59,570 nt of DNA from Hyphomicrobiales bacterium (GTDB lineage: Bacteria > Pseudomonadota > Alphaproteobacteria > Rhizobiales > Xanthobacteraceae). Below are positions 44,356 to 53,542 of the stretch, one piece after another. The notes beneath the pieces were generated by a model. It was given only the letters and a program-made list of their open reading frames with translations. It ran no database searches and was not told the DNA's origin. The DNA lies in NCBI GenBank assembly GCA_017305555.1, contig JAFKKM010000035.1, forward strand, positions 1 to 59,570, read 5' to 3'. The translations under genes and the position numbers were made by a program. Numbering within the stretch: the stretch's first letter is position 1; each line of letters begins with the position of its first letter.

Positions 44356-44691
44356 ATGACCGCTTTCCTGACCTTTCACTGGGGCTGGCTTACAGGCGCG
44401 GCTCTGCTCGGACTGGCGATGGGGTGGATTTCCGTGGTCCAGCACGGCGAGGGCCTGTCGAAGAAGGTTGCGCGGATCGTCGCACTGGTGGTGGTGGTGA
44501 TCGTCGGCGTGGCGGTGGCCCGCGTCGTTCCCGGCCGTCCCGGTTACTGGCTCGATCTTGGTCTGGTCATGTTTGCCGCCTATCTGATCGGGTGCGCCAT
44601 CGGCTCGGCGTTGCGCGACCGTTTGGTGGCGCGCCAGATGGCCGCCGGGCGCATCCCGGTGCGAACCGACCCGCCGGGCCCCGCCGCATAA
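44356..44691 (+). CDS. Small three-helix membrane protein
   Basis: The 111-residue protein has about three transmembrane helices (starting near residues 7, 35 and 65) and a basic C-terminal tail. The ATG at 44356 has GGTGAGGTG upstream; GTG 44347, overlapping the OmpA-family stop codon, is an alternative. It is probably co-transcribed with the OmpA-like gene and may assist it. I do not recognise a named family. The following 259 bp (44692-44950) hold no gene that I can see. Confidence 0.72.
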   Translation: MTAFLTFHWGWLTGAALLGLAMGWISVVQHGEGLSKKVARIVALVVVVIVGVAVARVVPGRPGYWLDLGLVMFAAYLIGCAIGSALRDRLVARQMAAGRIPVRTDPPGPAA

Positions 44692-44950
44692 GGGCTCCCC
44701 GCGCATGATGTCGCGCGGCTTCCCGCCGCCGGCGCGCTGTGCCGCAGGCCGGCAGGGTTGACGGCCGGATGGCCGGTGACGATGTTTTGACCACAAGCCT
44801 TTAACGGGATGCCTTTAAAAGGGGATCGGAAACTTCGTGTGATGCAGGCGATTTGATTTTCCTTCGCGCCAAAACACGCTACCACGGCAGAGGTGAGACG
44901 CGCGTCGTCGCGGGGGCAATTGCCGCGCGGGATCGCCATTTGAGGTCGAG

Positions 44951-46018
44951 ATGCAGGATCTAATTCGCAGGACGCTGGAGGTTCTGCGCGACAAGCAAGT
45001 CCTGCGCCGGCTGGGGGTGCTCGTCAGCCTCACCGTCATCGCCATCGCCTGTTACATCCTGTTCCACCTGCTGCGGACCATCGACGTCGACAAGGTGATC
45101 GATGCGCTCGGACGTGGCGACATGCACTCCATCGGGCTGGCGGCCCTGTTCGTCGCTGCGAGTTACTTCACCCTGACGTTTTACGATCTGTTCGCACTTC
45201 GAACCATTGGCCACCCCGAGGTGCCCTATCGAGTCAGCGCGCTGGCGGCGTTCACCAGTTACTCGGTCGGGCACAATGTCGGCGCCAGCGCCTTCACCGG
45301 CGGCGCGGTGCGCTACCGCATCTATTCGTCGTGCGGCTTGAGCGCGGTCGACGTCACGAAAATCTGCTTCGTCGCCGGGCTGACCTTCTGGCTCGGCAAC
45401 GCCGCGGTGCTCGGCATGGGCATTGCCTATCATCCGGAAGCGGCCTCAGCGGTCGACCAACTGCCGCCCTGGCTCAACCGCATCGTGGCCTTCGCGATCC
45501 TGCTCGCGCTCGGCGGCTATGTCGCCTGGGTGTCGCTGGTGCCGCGCACCATCGGCCGTGGCCCCTGGGCGGTGCTGCTGCCGGGCGGCGGCCTGACATT
45601 GCTGCAAATCGCCATCGGCATCATCGATCTCGGTTTCTGCGCGCTGGCGATGTACATGCTGGTGCCGGACGAACCCAATCTCGGCTTCGTGGTGGTGGCG
45701 GTGATCTTCGTGTCAGCCACGCTGCTCGGTTTCGCCAGCCATTCGCCGGGTGGGCTCGGCGTGTTCGACGCCGCCATGCTGGTCGGCCTGTGGCAGATGG
45801 ACAAGGAAGAACTGCTGGCCGGGATGCTGCTGTTCCGGTTGCTTTACTATATCGTTCCCTTTGTGATTTCCGTCATCCTGCTGACGCTTCGCGAGGTCAT
45901 ACTCGGTTCGCGATTCAAACGGGCGTGTCAGGGGACCGCGGCTGGCGATGCTGCCTCGAGTGCCGCCTCGAGCCTTGGAATGCCTCGATCGGGAAAATAC
46001 GGTGACACTGGCGCCTGA
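44951..46018 (+). CDS. UPF0104/lysylphosphatidylglycerol synthase-like membrane protein (YbhN family)
   Basis: The 355-residue polytopic protein (about eight helices) belongs to the flippase-like domain family of YbhN and the membrane part of MprF. Typical segments are SYSVGHNVGASAFTGGAVRYRIY near residue 105 and FASHSPGGLGVFDAAMLVGL near 258. Lipid flipping or transfer is presumed, but the catalytic synthase domain of MprF is missing. The last residues are low complexity. It ends 16 bases inside phoR, so the two may be co-transcribed. Confidence 0.85.
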   Translation: MQDLIRRTLEVLRDKQVLRRLGVLVSLTVIAIACYILFHLLRTIDVDKVIDALGRGDMHSIGLAALFVAASYFTLTFYDLFALRTIGHPEVPYRVSALAAFTSYSVGHNVGASAFTGGAVRYRIYSSCGLSAVDVTKICFVAGLTFWLGNAAVLGMGIAYHPEAASAVDQLPPWLNRIVAFAILLALGGYVAWVSLVPRTIGRGPWAVLLPGGGLTLLQIAIGIIDLGFCALAMYMLVPDEPNLGFVVVAVIFVSATLLGFASHSPGGLGVFDAAMLVGLWQMDKEELLAGMLLFRLLYYIVPFVISVILLTLREVILGSRFKRACQGTAAGDAASSAASSLGMPRSGKYGDTGA

Positions 46019-47333
46019 TCGTTCTGACGCTCCACCCGATATCGCCGCCGATCCGGTGGCGCCTGAGCAGTCGTCGCTGTTTGCGTCGTGGCCGGACCGG
46101 CTGCGTCACAACGCGCTGATCCTGCTGGTCGCGGGCCTGGTACTGGCGACGCTGACGATCTCCGACAATCTGTCGACGGTCCATGCCGGCATCGCTTTCT
46201 TCTGCATCGCCGGCGCGGCTCTGGTGCCATGGCGGCTGCACGATCCGAATGCATCCCGCGACGAGCCGCTTGATACCGATCCGGTCGAAGCGCCGGCGGT
46301 CAGCGCGGTGGTGTCCGGCATGTCGGAGCCTGCGGTGCTGCTCGACCGCGCCGGGCGCGTCATCCATCTCAACGTGGCGGCGGCGCAGCTCGCGCCGGCG
46401 CTGCGCCGGAAAGAGCTGGCGCAATTCGCGTTGCGTACGCCGGAGATCGTCGCCGCGCTGCGCGAGGCCATCGCCACGGTGACGCCGCGCCGCGTCACCT
46501 TTGTCGATCACGCCCCGGTCGCGCGCTGGATGGAAGTTGCGATCACGCCGATCGCGGTGCCGACGACGTTCGGCGGCGAGGATTCCTGCCTGCTGATGAC
46601 GTTCCACGATCAAACGCCGCTGCGGCGAATCGAGGAGATGCGCGCCGATTTCGTCGCTAATGCCAGCCACGAATTGCGCACGCCGCTCGCCGCGTTGTCG
46701 GGCTTCATCGACACGCTGCAAGGTCCGGCGCGCGACGATGCGAAAGCGCGCGAGCGCTTTCTCGGCATCATGCACGCGCAGGCGACGCGGATGGCGCGGC
46801 TGATCGACGACCTGCTGTCGCTGTCGCGCGTCGAACTGTCGGCGCATGTGCGGCCCGGCACGCGGATCGATCTGGTGCCGCTGCTGCGTCAGGTGATCGA
46901 CGGGCTGGAGCCTTTGGCAAAAGAACGTCAGGTCGTGATCGAGACCGAACTGCCGGCGGTGCCCGCGATCATTGCCGGCGATCGCGAGGAGTTGCTGCGG
47001 CTGTTCGAAAACCTCGTCGAGAACGGCTTGAAGTATGGCGCGTCCGGCGGCCGCGTGGTGGCATCGCTGACGCAGGGCACGAGTCCCGAAGGCGCGCTGG
47101 AGTGGCAGGCGCGGGTGCGCGACTTCGGCCCCGGCATTCCGCCAGAACATCTGCCGCGCCTGACCGAACGCTTCTATCGCGTCAACGCCGGCGACAGCCG
47201 CGCGCAGGGCGGCACGGGGCTGGGGCTGGCGCTGGTGAAGCATATCCTCAACCGCCATCGGGGCCGTCTCGTGATCGAGAGCGTGGCCGGCGAGGGCGCG
47301 ACCTTCACCGCGGCTTTTCCCCAGCCGCGCTGA
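46002..47333 (+). CDS. phoR: Phosphate regulon sensor histidine kinase PhoR
   Basis: The 443-residue membrane-anchored kinase has two N-terminal hydrophobic helices (about 35-75), a PAS domain (about 105-200) and a kinase core with NASHELRTPLAALSG (phospho-His), ENLVENGLKYGA (N-box), DFGPGIPPEHL and GGTGLGLALVKHIL. It partners with PhoB encoded downstream of the pst genes. GTG 46002 with GGGAAAA upstream is my choice of start; an open frame goes back to 45948. It overlaps the UPF0104 gene by 17 bp and precedes the Pho box. Confidence 0.93.
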   Translation: MTLAPDRSDAPPDIAADPVAPEQSSLFASWPDRLRHNALILLVAGLVLATLTISDNLSTVHAGIAFFCIAGAALVPWRLHDPNASRDEPLDTDPVEAPAVSAVVSGMSEPAVLLDRAGRVIHLNVAAAQLAPALRRKELAQFALRTPEIVAALREAIATVTPRRVTFVDHAPVARWMEVAITPIAVPTTFGGEDSCLLMTFHDQTPLRRIEEMRADFVANASHELRTPLAALSGFIDTLQGPARDDAKARERFLGIMHAQATRMARLIDDLLSLSRVELSAHVRPGTRIDLVPLLRQVIDGLEPLAKERQVVIETELPAVPAIIAGDREELLRLFENLVENGLKYGASGGRVVASLTQGTSPEGALEWQARVRDFGPGIPPEHLPRLTERFYRVNAGDSRAQGGTGLGLALVKHILNRHRGRLVIESVAGEGATFTAAFPQPR

Positions 47334-47374
47334 ATCGTCTCCCTATAAAATCCTGCGATTACAGAGCGTTAACG

Positions 47375-47403
47375 CTGTCATCCAGGTGTCATCAAACCCT
47401 CAT
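47375..47403 (+). promoter_or_regulatory. Pho box with three 7-bp repeats before pstS
   Basis: CTGTCAT (47375-47381), GTGTCAT (47386-47392) and CCCTCAT (47397-47403) follow one another at an 11-bp period, each separated by four bases, exactly the PhoB-binding pattern. The site is 87-115 bp before the pstS start, so the pst operon is expected to be PhoB-activated under phosphate starvation. Confidence 0.92.
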
Positions 47404-47489
47404 AAAAGCGCAGTCGCGGGCTCTTAAAGAGCCGCGTGCAGGCGCGATCGAGGGCGATCGGCGCCGTGTCCACAGGATGGAGAACACCA

Positions 47490-48551
47490 GTGAAACTGTT
47501 TCGCACCCTAGCAGCCGCGGGTTTCGTGGCAGCGGTCGGCCTTGCTACCGCCCCGACCTCGACCTTCGCCGCCGACATTTCCGGCGCAGGCGCGACCTTC
47601 CCTTATCCGGTCTACGCTAAGTGGGCGGAGGCCTATAAGAAGGAGACCGGCAACGGCCTCAACTATCAATCGATCGGCTCCGGCGGCGGCATCAAGCAGA
47701 TCACCGCGCGCACCGTGACTTTCGGTGCCTCGGACATGCCGCTGAAGCCGGAAGACCTCGACAAGAACGGCCTGATCCAGTTTCCGACCGTGATGGGCGG
47801 CATCGTGCCGGTGGTCAATCTCGATGGCGTTGCCTCCGGCGACCTCACCATCGACGGCGCGACGCTCGCGAAGATCTTCCTCGGCGAGATCAAGACCTGG
47901 AACGATCCGGCCATCGCCAAGCTGAACCCGAACGCGAAGCTGCCGGCGCAGGCCATCGCGCTGGTGCATCGCTCGGACGGATCGGGCACCACCTTCATCT
48001 TCACCAACTACCTGTCGAAGGTGAGTGCGGACTGGAAGGGCAAGGTCGGCTCGGCGACCGCGGTGGAATGGCCGGCTGGCATCGGCGCCAAGGGCAACGA
48101 AGGCGTCGCCAACAACGTCAAGCAGACCAAGGGTTCGATCGGTTACGTCGAAACTGCTTACGCCAAGCAGAACAACCTGACCACGACCAAGCTCGTCAAC
48201 AAGGACGGCAAGGCCGTCGCCGCGACCCCCGAAACCATCGCCGCCGCTGCGGCCGGTGCCGACTGGGCCAAGGCGCCGGGCTTCTACATGATCCTCACCG
48301 ACGAAGCAGGCGAGAAGGCCTGGCCGATTGCCGGCGCGACCTTCATCCTGCTGCCGAAGCAGCCGAAGAATGCCGCTGAAGCCGGTGTCGCGCTCAACTT
48401 CTTCGCCTGGGCCTACAAGAATGGCGACAAGCTGGCGGAAGACCTCGACTACGTCGCGCTGCCCGACAACGTCGTGCGCCTGATCGAGGCGACCTGGGCC
48501 AAGGACGTCAAGGACGCCGACGGCAAGGCGATCTACAGCGTCACCAACTGA
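47490..48551 (+). CDS. pstS: Phosphate-binding periplasmic protein PstS
   Basis: The 353-residue precursor has a signal peptide (about 1-25, ending TFAAD) and the PstS fold: [37 protein letters not shown] and [16 protein letters not shown], which bind phosphate through main-chain and Ser/Thr contacts. GTG at 47490 follows GGAG; an upstream ATG is out of family. It is first in pstSCAB-phoU-phoB and is separated from pstC by a repeat pair. Confidence 0.96.
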   Translation: MKLFRTLAAAGFVAAVGLATAPTSTFAADISGAGATFPYPVYAKWAEAYKKETGNGLNYQSIGSGGGIKQITARTVTFGASDMPLKPEDLDKNGLIQFPTVMGGIVPVVNLDGVASGDLTIDGATLAKIFLGEIKTWNDPAIAKLNPNAKLPAQAIALVHRSDGSGTTFIFTNYLSKVSADWKGKVGSATAVEWPAGIGAKGNEGVANNVKQTKGSIGYVETAYAKQNNLTTTKLVNKDGKAVAATPETIAAAAAGADWAKAPGFYMILTDEAGEKAWPIAGATFILLPKQPKNAAEAGVALNFFAWAYKNGDKLAEDLDYVALPDNVVRLIEATWAKDVKDADGKAIYSVTN

Positions 48552-48630
48552 TGTGAACGATGCGATGGCACGCCATCGTGGATGTCTGATCGGACATCTG
48601 TTTTGGCGGGTGGATTTGCAACACGAAAGG

Positions 48631-48750
48631 GTCGTCCCCGCGAAGGCGGGGACCCATACGCCGCAGCGCTTCGGCTCCATCACCCAGGGCGAGTTTGTTC
48701 TTCACGACCAACGCCAGGGGTTATGGGTCCCCGCCTTCGCGGGGACGACG
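48631..48750. repeat. GTCGTCCCCGCGAAGGCGGGGACC repeat pair in the pstS-pstC spacer
   Basis: A left unit (48631-48660) GTCGTCCCCGCGAAGGCGGG and an inverted right unit (48717-48750) GGTTATGGGTCCCCGCCTTC face each other over about 55 bases. Each unit is itself a small palindrome. In the transcript this forms long hairpins just after pstS. Confidence 0.9.
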
Positions 48751-48824
48751 CTGGGGCGGGATGACGGCTTCCGCAAAGTTATCGCTTGAGTGCAGCAGAG
48801 AGTATACGCCAGGAGGCGGCTGTG

Positions 48825-49814
48825 GTGGACGTAACGTGGGGAGGCGCACGGGTGAGCGCTCAGGATGCGACGGAGCGCGCCAAGGCGCTGAACAAGCTGC
48901 GGCTCGGCGACGTGATCTTCCATGCCGTGACCCGGAGCGCGGCGCTCCTGGTGCTGTTGCTGCTCGGCGGCGTCATGGTGGCGTTGTTTCTCGGCTCGCT
49001 GCCGGCGCTGACGACTTTCGGTTTCGACTTCGTCACGACGCAAAGCTGGAATCCGGTCACCGAGAAATTCGGCGCGCTGGCGCCGATCTACGGCACGCTG
49101 ATTACCTCGTTTATCGCGATGCTGATCGCGGTGCCGTTCGGCCTGCTGATCGCGATGTTCCTCACCGAGCTCTGCCCGATGTGGCTGCGTCGCCCGATCG
49201 GTATCGCCATCGAGTTGCTCGCCGGCATCCCCAGCATCATCTACGGCATCTGGGGCCTGTTCGTGCTGGCGCCGTTCCTGCAACAATATGTGCAGCCGGC
49301 GCTGATCGCGACCTTCGGCAACGTGCCGCTGCTCTCCAGCCTGTTCGCCGGCCCGCCCTACGGCATCGGCGTGCTCACCGCGAGCCTGATCCTCGCCATC
49401 ATGGTGCTGCCGTTCGTCACCTCGATCTCGCGTGACGTGTTCGACGCGGTGCCGCCGGTGCTGAAGGAAGCCGCTTACGGGCTCGGCTGCTCGACCTGGG
49501 AAGTGATGCGCTACGTCGTATTGCCCTACACACGCGTCGGCGTCATCGGTGGCGTCATGCTCGGCCTCGGCCGCGCGCTCGGCGAAACCATGGCGGTGAC
49601 CTTCGTGATCGGCAACGCGCACAAGATATCGAGTTCGCTGCTGGCGCCCGGCACCACCATCTCGGCGACTATCGCCAATGAATTCACCGAAGCCGTCGGC
49701 GATCTCTACACCTCGTCGCTGATCGCGCTCGGCCTCATCCTGTTCGTCATCACCTTCATCGTGCTGGCGATCGCCCGTTACATGCTGCTCCGTATCGAGA
49801 AGAGGGTCGGCTGA
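48825..49814 (+). CDS. pstC: Phosphate ABC transporter permease PstC
   Basis: The 329-residue permease has about six helices and the PstC segments [42 protein letters not shown] and the cytoplasmic coupling loop [21 protein letters not shown], then [22 protein letters not shown] 48825 with AGGAGG at 48811-48816 is the best start; GTG 48822 and a TTG at 48786 are alternatives. It overlaps pstA by one base (TGATG). Confidence 0.95.
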   Translation: MDVTWGGARVSAQDATERAKALNKLRLGDVIFHAVTRSAALLVLLLLGGVMVALFLGSLPALTTFGFDFVTTQSWNPVTEKFGALAPIYGTLITSFIAMLIAVPFGLLIAMFLTELCPMWLRRPIGIAIELLAGIPSIIYGIWGLFVLAPFLQQYVQPALIATFGNVPLLSSLFAGPPYGIGVLTASLILAIMVLPFVTSISRDVFDAVPPVLKEAAYGLGCSTWEVMRYVVLPYTRVGVIGGVMLGLGRALGETMAVTFVIGNAHKISSSLLAPGTTISATIANEFTEAVGDLYTSSLIALGLILFVITFIVLAIARYMLLRIEKRVG

Positions 49815-50659
49815 TGGACCTCGCGATCTACAATTCGCGCCGCCGCCGCAACGTCGTTGCGACCGCCGCGTCCTACGGCGCCACCGGCGTCGGCCTCGCC
49901 GGCCTGGCGATGATCCTGATCGTGCTGTTCTGGGAAGGCTTCAGCGGCCTGTCGCTGGCGGTGTTCACCGAAATGACGCCGCCGCCGGGCTCCGCCGGTG
50001 GTCTGCTCAACGCCATCGTCGGCTCGATCCTGATGACGGTGATCGCCATCGCCATCGGCATGCCGATCGGCATGTTGGCCGGCACTTATCTGGCGGAATA
50101 CGGCCGCCACGACAAGGTTTCCAGCGTGGTGCGCTTCATCAACGACATTCTGCTCAGCGCGCCGTCGATCGTGGTCGGCCTGTTTATCTATGAGGTGATG
50201 GTGGTGCCGATGGGCCACTTCTCCGGCATCGCCGGTGCGGTCGCGCTGTCGGTGATCGTGATCCCGGTGGTGGTGCGCACCACCGAGGACATGCTGATGC
50301 TGGTGCCGAACACCTTGCGTGAAGCCGCGGCCTCCATCGGCCTGCCGCGCTCGCTGATGATCCGCCACATCGCCTATCGCGCGGCGCGCTCGGGCATCAT
50401 CACCGGCATCCTGCTGGCGGTGGCGCGCATCAGCGGCGAAACCGCGCCGCTGTTGTTCACCGCACTCAACAACCAGTTCTACAGCCACAACCTCAACGCA
50501 CCGATGTCGAGCCTGCCGGTGGTCATCTTCCAGTTCGCGCTCAGCCCCTATGAGGATTGGCAGAAGCTGGCGTGGACCGGCGCGCTGATCATCACCATCT
50601 CGGTGCTCGTCCTGAGCATTCTCGCCCGCGCCCTTACCGGAACAAGGAAAGCATCATGA
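49814..50659 (+). CDS. pstA: Phosphate ABC transporter permease PstA
   Basis: This 281-residue permease complements PstC. The conserved [20 protein letters not shown], the coupling loop [21 protein letters not shown] and [21 protein letters not shown] are present. Its ATG overlaps the pstC stop codon, and its stop codon overlaps the pstB start (ATGA), showing tight translational coupling. Confidence 0.96.
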   Translation: MDLAIYNSRRRRNVVATAASYGATGVGLAGLAMILIVLFWEGFSGLSLAVFTEMTPPPGSAGGLLNAIVGSILMTVIAIAIGMPIGMLAGTYLAEYGRHDKVSSVVRFINDILLSAPSIVVGLFIYEVMVVPMGHFSGIAGAVALSVIVIPVVVRTTEDMLMLVPNTLREAAASIGLPRSLMIRHIAYRAARSGIITGILLAVARISGETAPLLFTALNNQFYSHNLNAPMSSLPVVIFQFALSPYEDWQKLAWTGALIITISVLVLSILARALTGTRKAS

Positions 50660-51486
50660 GTATCGCCACCGCGATCCCTGCCACGATTCCTGCCGCCGTG
50701 ACCGGTCATCCGCCGGTCGACCCAAGCGCGCTGCGCGACAAGGTCGCGATTCGCAACCTCGAGTTCTTCTATGGCCAGTCCAAGGCGCTGAAGGGCATCA
50801 CGCTGCCGCTCTACGAGAACAAGGTGACGGCGTTCATCGGTCCGTCCGGCTGCGGCAAGTCCACCCTGCTGCGGGTGCTGAACCGGATGTACGATCTCTA
50901 CCCGAACCAGCACGCCGAAGGGCAGGTGCAGTTCGACGGCATCAACATCGTCGAACCGGGTCTCGATCTTAATCTGCTGCGCGCGCGCATTGGCATGGTG
51001 TTCCAGAAGCCGACGCCGTTCCCGATGTCGATCTACGAGAACATCGCCTTCGGCATCCGCCTTTATGAAAAGCTATCGAAGCGCGACCTCGACCAGCGCG
51101 TCGAGCAGTCGCTGCGCCGCGCCGCGCTGTGGGACGAGGTGAAAGATAAACTCAACGCCAACGGGCTCAGCCTGTCGGGCGGCCAGCAGCAGCGCCTGTG
51201 CATCGCGCGCACCGTGGCGGTGCGGCCCGAGGTGATCCTGTTCGACGAGCCGTGCTCGGCACTCGATCCGATTTCGACTGCGAAGATCGAGGAGCTGATC
51301 TTCGAGTTGAAGGAAGACTACACCATCGTCATCGTCACCCATAACATGCAGCAGGCGGCGCGCGTCTCCGACTACACCGCGTTCATGTATCTCGGCGAGT
51401 TGGTCGAGTTCGGCCCGACCGACAAGATATTCACCTCGCCGACCGACCGCCGCACGCAGGACTATATCACTGGACGCTTCGGCTAG
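50656..51486 (+). CDS. pstB: Phosphate ABC transporter ATPase PstB
   Basis: The 276-residue ATPase has Walker [10 protein letters not shown] near residue 62, the PstB-specific [23 protein letters not shown], signature [16 protein letters not shown] near 175, Walker [14 protein letters not shown] and the switch His in [10 protein letters not shown]. The ATG at 50656 overlaps the pstA stop codon, with AAGGAAAG upstream. Confidence 0.97.
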   Translation: MSIATAIPATIPAAVTGHPPVDPSALRDKVAIRNLEFFYGQSKALKGITLPLYENKVTAFIGPSGCGKSTLLRVLNRMYDLYPNQHAEGQVQFDGINIVEPGLDLNLLRARIGMVFQKPTPFPMSIYENIAFGIRLYEKLSKRDLDQRVEQSLRRAALWDEVKDKLNANGLSLSGGQQQRLCIARTVAVRPEVILFDEPCSALDPISTAKIEELIFELKEDYTIVIVTHNMQQAARVSDYTAFMYLGELVEFGPTDKIFTSPTDRRTQDYITGRFG

Positions 51487-51513
51487 TTGCCGAACAACGC
51501 GAATTGAGCGCCT

Positions 51514-51598
51514 CCGTCATTGCGAGCGAAGCGAAGCAATCCAGAGGCCGGACAGGAAGGACTGGATTGCTTCGTCGCTATGCTCCTCGCAATGACGG
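51514..51598. repeat. GTCATTGCGAG-type dispersed hairpin repeat, copy 2
   Basis: The arms CCGTCATTGCGAGCGAAGCG and CTCCTCGCAATGACGG, with internal GAAGCAATCCAG/CTGGATTGCTTC, form a long hairpin between pstB and phoU. Copies also occur at 11190 and 58515. Confidence 0.85.
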
Positions 51599-51656
51599 TG
51601 CAATCATCCCAAGTAAGTCATGTTTCGAGACCTGATCGTCTCGATGGAGATTTAAA

Positions 51657-52370
51657 ATGGCTTTTGAACATACCGCCAAGGCTTTCGACAGCGACTTGCA
51701 GGAACTCACCCGGCTGGTCGCGGAAATGGGCGGCCTCGCTGAACGGCAGATCGTCGAGTCGGTCGATGCGCTGGTGCGCCGCGACGTCTCGACCGCGAGC
51801 CGCGTGGTGGCCTCCGACGGCGAGATCGACAAGCTGCAACGCGATCTCGAATCGCACGCGGTGCTGACCATCGCGCGGCGGCAGCCGATGGCGGTGGACC
51901 TGCGCCAGATCGTCGGCGCGATGCGCACCGCGACCGATCTCGAGCGGATCGGCGACCTCGCCAAGAACAACGCCAAGCGGGTGATGCAGCTCGACAGCGA
52001 TTTCAATCCGCTGCAACTGATCCGCGGCCTCGAACACATGACCGATCTGGTGGCGACGCAGTTGAAGTCGGTGCTGGACGCCTATGCCGCGCACGACGTG
52101 CCGGCGGCGATGGCGGTGTGGAAGGGCGACGAGGAGGTCGACGCGATCTGTACCTCGCTGTTCCGCGAACTCCTCACCTATATGCTGGAGGACCCGCGCA
52201 ATATCAGCTTCTGTATCCACCTGATGTTCTGTGCCAAGAATATCGAACGGATCGGCGACCACGCCACGAATATAGCCGAAACCGTGGTTTACATGGTGGA
52301 AGGCCAGCCGATCACCGACAAGCGGCCGAAAGCGGACCAGACGACGTTCGCCGCCGCCGTCAACAAGTAA
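51657..52370 (+). CDS. phoU: Phosphate transport regulator PhoU
   Basis: The 237-residue protein is the PhoU two-bundle helical regulator. Both metal-binding motifs are present: RQPMAVDLRQIVGAMRTATDLERIGDLAKNNAK-like (with ERIGD) and FCAKNIERIGDHATNIAE (ERIGDH). PhoU binds PhoR/PhoB and the Pst system to switch off the regulon at high phosphate. GGAG lies before the ATG. Confidence 0.96.
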   Translation: MAFEHTAKAFDSDLQELTRLVAEMGGLAERQIVESVDALVRRDVSTASRVVASDGEIDKLQRDLESHAVLTIARRQPMAVDLRQIVGAMRTATDLERIGDLAKNNAKRVMQLDSDFNPLQLIRGLEHMTDLVATQLKSVLDAYAAHDVPAAMAVWKGDEEVDAICTSLFRELLTYMLEDPRNISFCIHLMFCAKNIERIGDHATNIAETVVYMVEGQPITDKRPKADQTTFAAAVNK

Positions 52371-52383
52371 TGGAAAGACACTG

Positions 52384-53085
52384 ATGAAGGCTCGCATTCT
52401 GGTCGTGGAAGACGAGGAGGCGCTGACGACGTTGCTGCGCTACAACCTCGAGGCCCAGGACTACGAGGTCGAAACCGTGGCGCGCGGCGACGAGGCCGAC
52501 ACAAGGCTGAAGGAAAGCATTCCCGATCTGGTGGTGCTGGACTGGATGCTGCCCGGCCTGTCCGGCATCGAACTGTGCCGGCGGCTGCGGGCACGGCCGG
52601 AAACCAAACAGCTTCCGATCATCATGCTGACGGCGCGCGGCGAGGAAAGCGAACGCGTGCGCGGGCTCGCCACCGGCGCCGACGACTACATCGTCAAGCC
52701 GTTCTCGGTGCCGGAACTGCTGGCGCGCGTTGCCGCACTGCTGCGCCGCGCCGCCCCGGAGCGGGTGGCGAGTGTGTTAGCCTACGGCGACATCGAACTC
52801 GATCGCGAGAAGCGCCGTGTCGCGCGCTCGGGACGTCCGATCGATCTCGGCCCGACCGAATATCGGTTGCTTGAGTTTTTCCTCGAGCATCCGGGCCGCG
52901 TGTTCAGCCGCGAGCAACTGCTCAACAGCGTCTGGGGCCGCGACATCTACATCGACGAGCGCACCGTCGACGTCCATATCGGCCGCCTGCGCAAGCTGCT
53001 CAATCCGGCACAGGAAGAAGACCCCATCCGCACCGTCCGCGGCGCCGGCTACGCACTCGACGACCGGTTTCAGAAGGCGGGGTAG
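52384..53085 (+). CDS. phoB: Phosphate regulon response regulator PhoB
   Basis: The 233-residue OmpR-family regulator has a receiver (acidic EDEE, phospho-Asp in VVLDWMLPGLSG, Lys in DDYIVKPF) and a C-terminal winged helix (about 130-230; GPTEYRLLEFFLEHPGRVFSREQLL). It is 13 bp downstream of phoU and should bind the 47375-47403 Pho box. It completes phoR-pstSCAB-phoU-phoB. Confidence 0.96.
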   Translation: MKARILVVEDEEALTTLLRYNLEAQDYEVETVARGDEADTRLKESIPDLVVLDWMLPGLSGIELCRRLRARPETKQLPIIMLTARGEESERVRGLATGADDYIVKPFSVPELLARVAALLRRAAPERVASVLAYGDIELDREKRRVARSGRPIDLGPTEYRLLEFFLEHPGRVFSREQLLNSVWGRDIYIDERTVDVHIGRLRKLLNPAQEEDPIRTVRGAGYALDDRFQKAG

Positions 53086-53110
53086 ATTGTAATCGGGAAG
53101 TACATTCTGG

Positions 53111-53144
53111 TCGTCCCCGCGCAGGCGGGGACCCAGACTCCCTG
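53111..53144 (+). repeat. Left 34-bp inverted repeat flanking the GIY-YIG gene
   Basis: This unit has the family core TCGTCCCCGCG...CGGGGACC and ends AGACTCCCTG. Its reverse complement matches 53490-53523 at 33 of 34 positions. It is the same dispersed repeat as at 48631, 54717 and 59301. Confidence 0.95.
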
Positions 53145-53188
53145 CGATCATGATACGATCAGCGACCAGCCGCGGTCACGGTCACCTT

Positions 53189-53470
53189 ATGTACCATGTC
53201 TACATTCTCGCCAGCGGAAATCACGGCACCTTGTACATCGGTGTCACGAATTCGCTGCGCACGAGACTTGATCAGCATCGACGCGGCGAAGGCTCAACAT
53301 TCGTCAAGCAATACGGGGTGGATCGACTCGTTTATGTCGAGGTTTATGAGCGGCCGGATGAAGCTATCGCTCGCGAGAAGCAATTGAAGCGCTGGAATCG
53401 CGATTGGAAGATTCGACTGATCCAGGAAAATAACCCGGATTGGAGCGACCTCAGCCATCTTGTCGAGTGA
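53189..53470 (+). CDS. Small standalone GIY-YIG nuclease-domain protein
   Basis: This 93-residue protein is a minimal GIY-YIG domain of the UPF0213 type: VYILAS (GIY strand, residues 4-9), LYIGVT (YIG strand, 15-20), R24/R26, H30 and the catalytic Glu of REKQLKRWN (E63), all present. It could nick DNA. Nothing else is in the interval: the gene begins 44 bp after one repeat and ends 19 bp before the inverted copy, so the two repeats and the gene form one 413-bp unit (53111-53523). ATG 53189 is chosen from the family N-terminus; an open frame reaches 53150. Confidence 0.93.
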   Translation: MYHVYILASGNHGTLYIGVTNSLRTRLDQHRRGEGSTFVKQYGVDRLVYVEVYERPDEAIAREKQLKRWNRDWKIRLIQENNPDWSDLSHLVE

Positions 53471-53489
53471 GCATCGATCCAAACTGGGT

Positions 53490-53523
53490 CAGGGAGTCTG
53501 GGTCCCCGCCTTCGCGGGGACGA
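53490..53523 (-). repeat. Right 34-bp inverted repeat flanking the GIY-YIG gene
   Basis: CAGGGAGTCTGGGTCCCC... ends GGGGACGA; it is the reverse complement of 53111-53144 with one mismatch. No clear target-site duplication is seen just outside the pair. Confidence 0.95.
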
Positions 53524-53542
53524 CTCCGGTGATGGGATTTTC

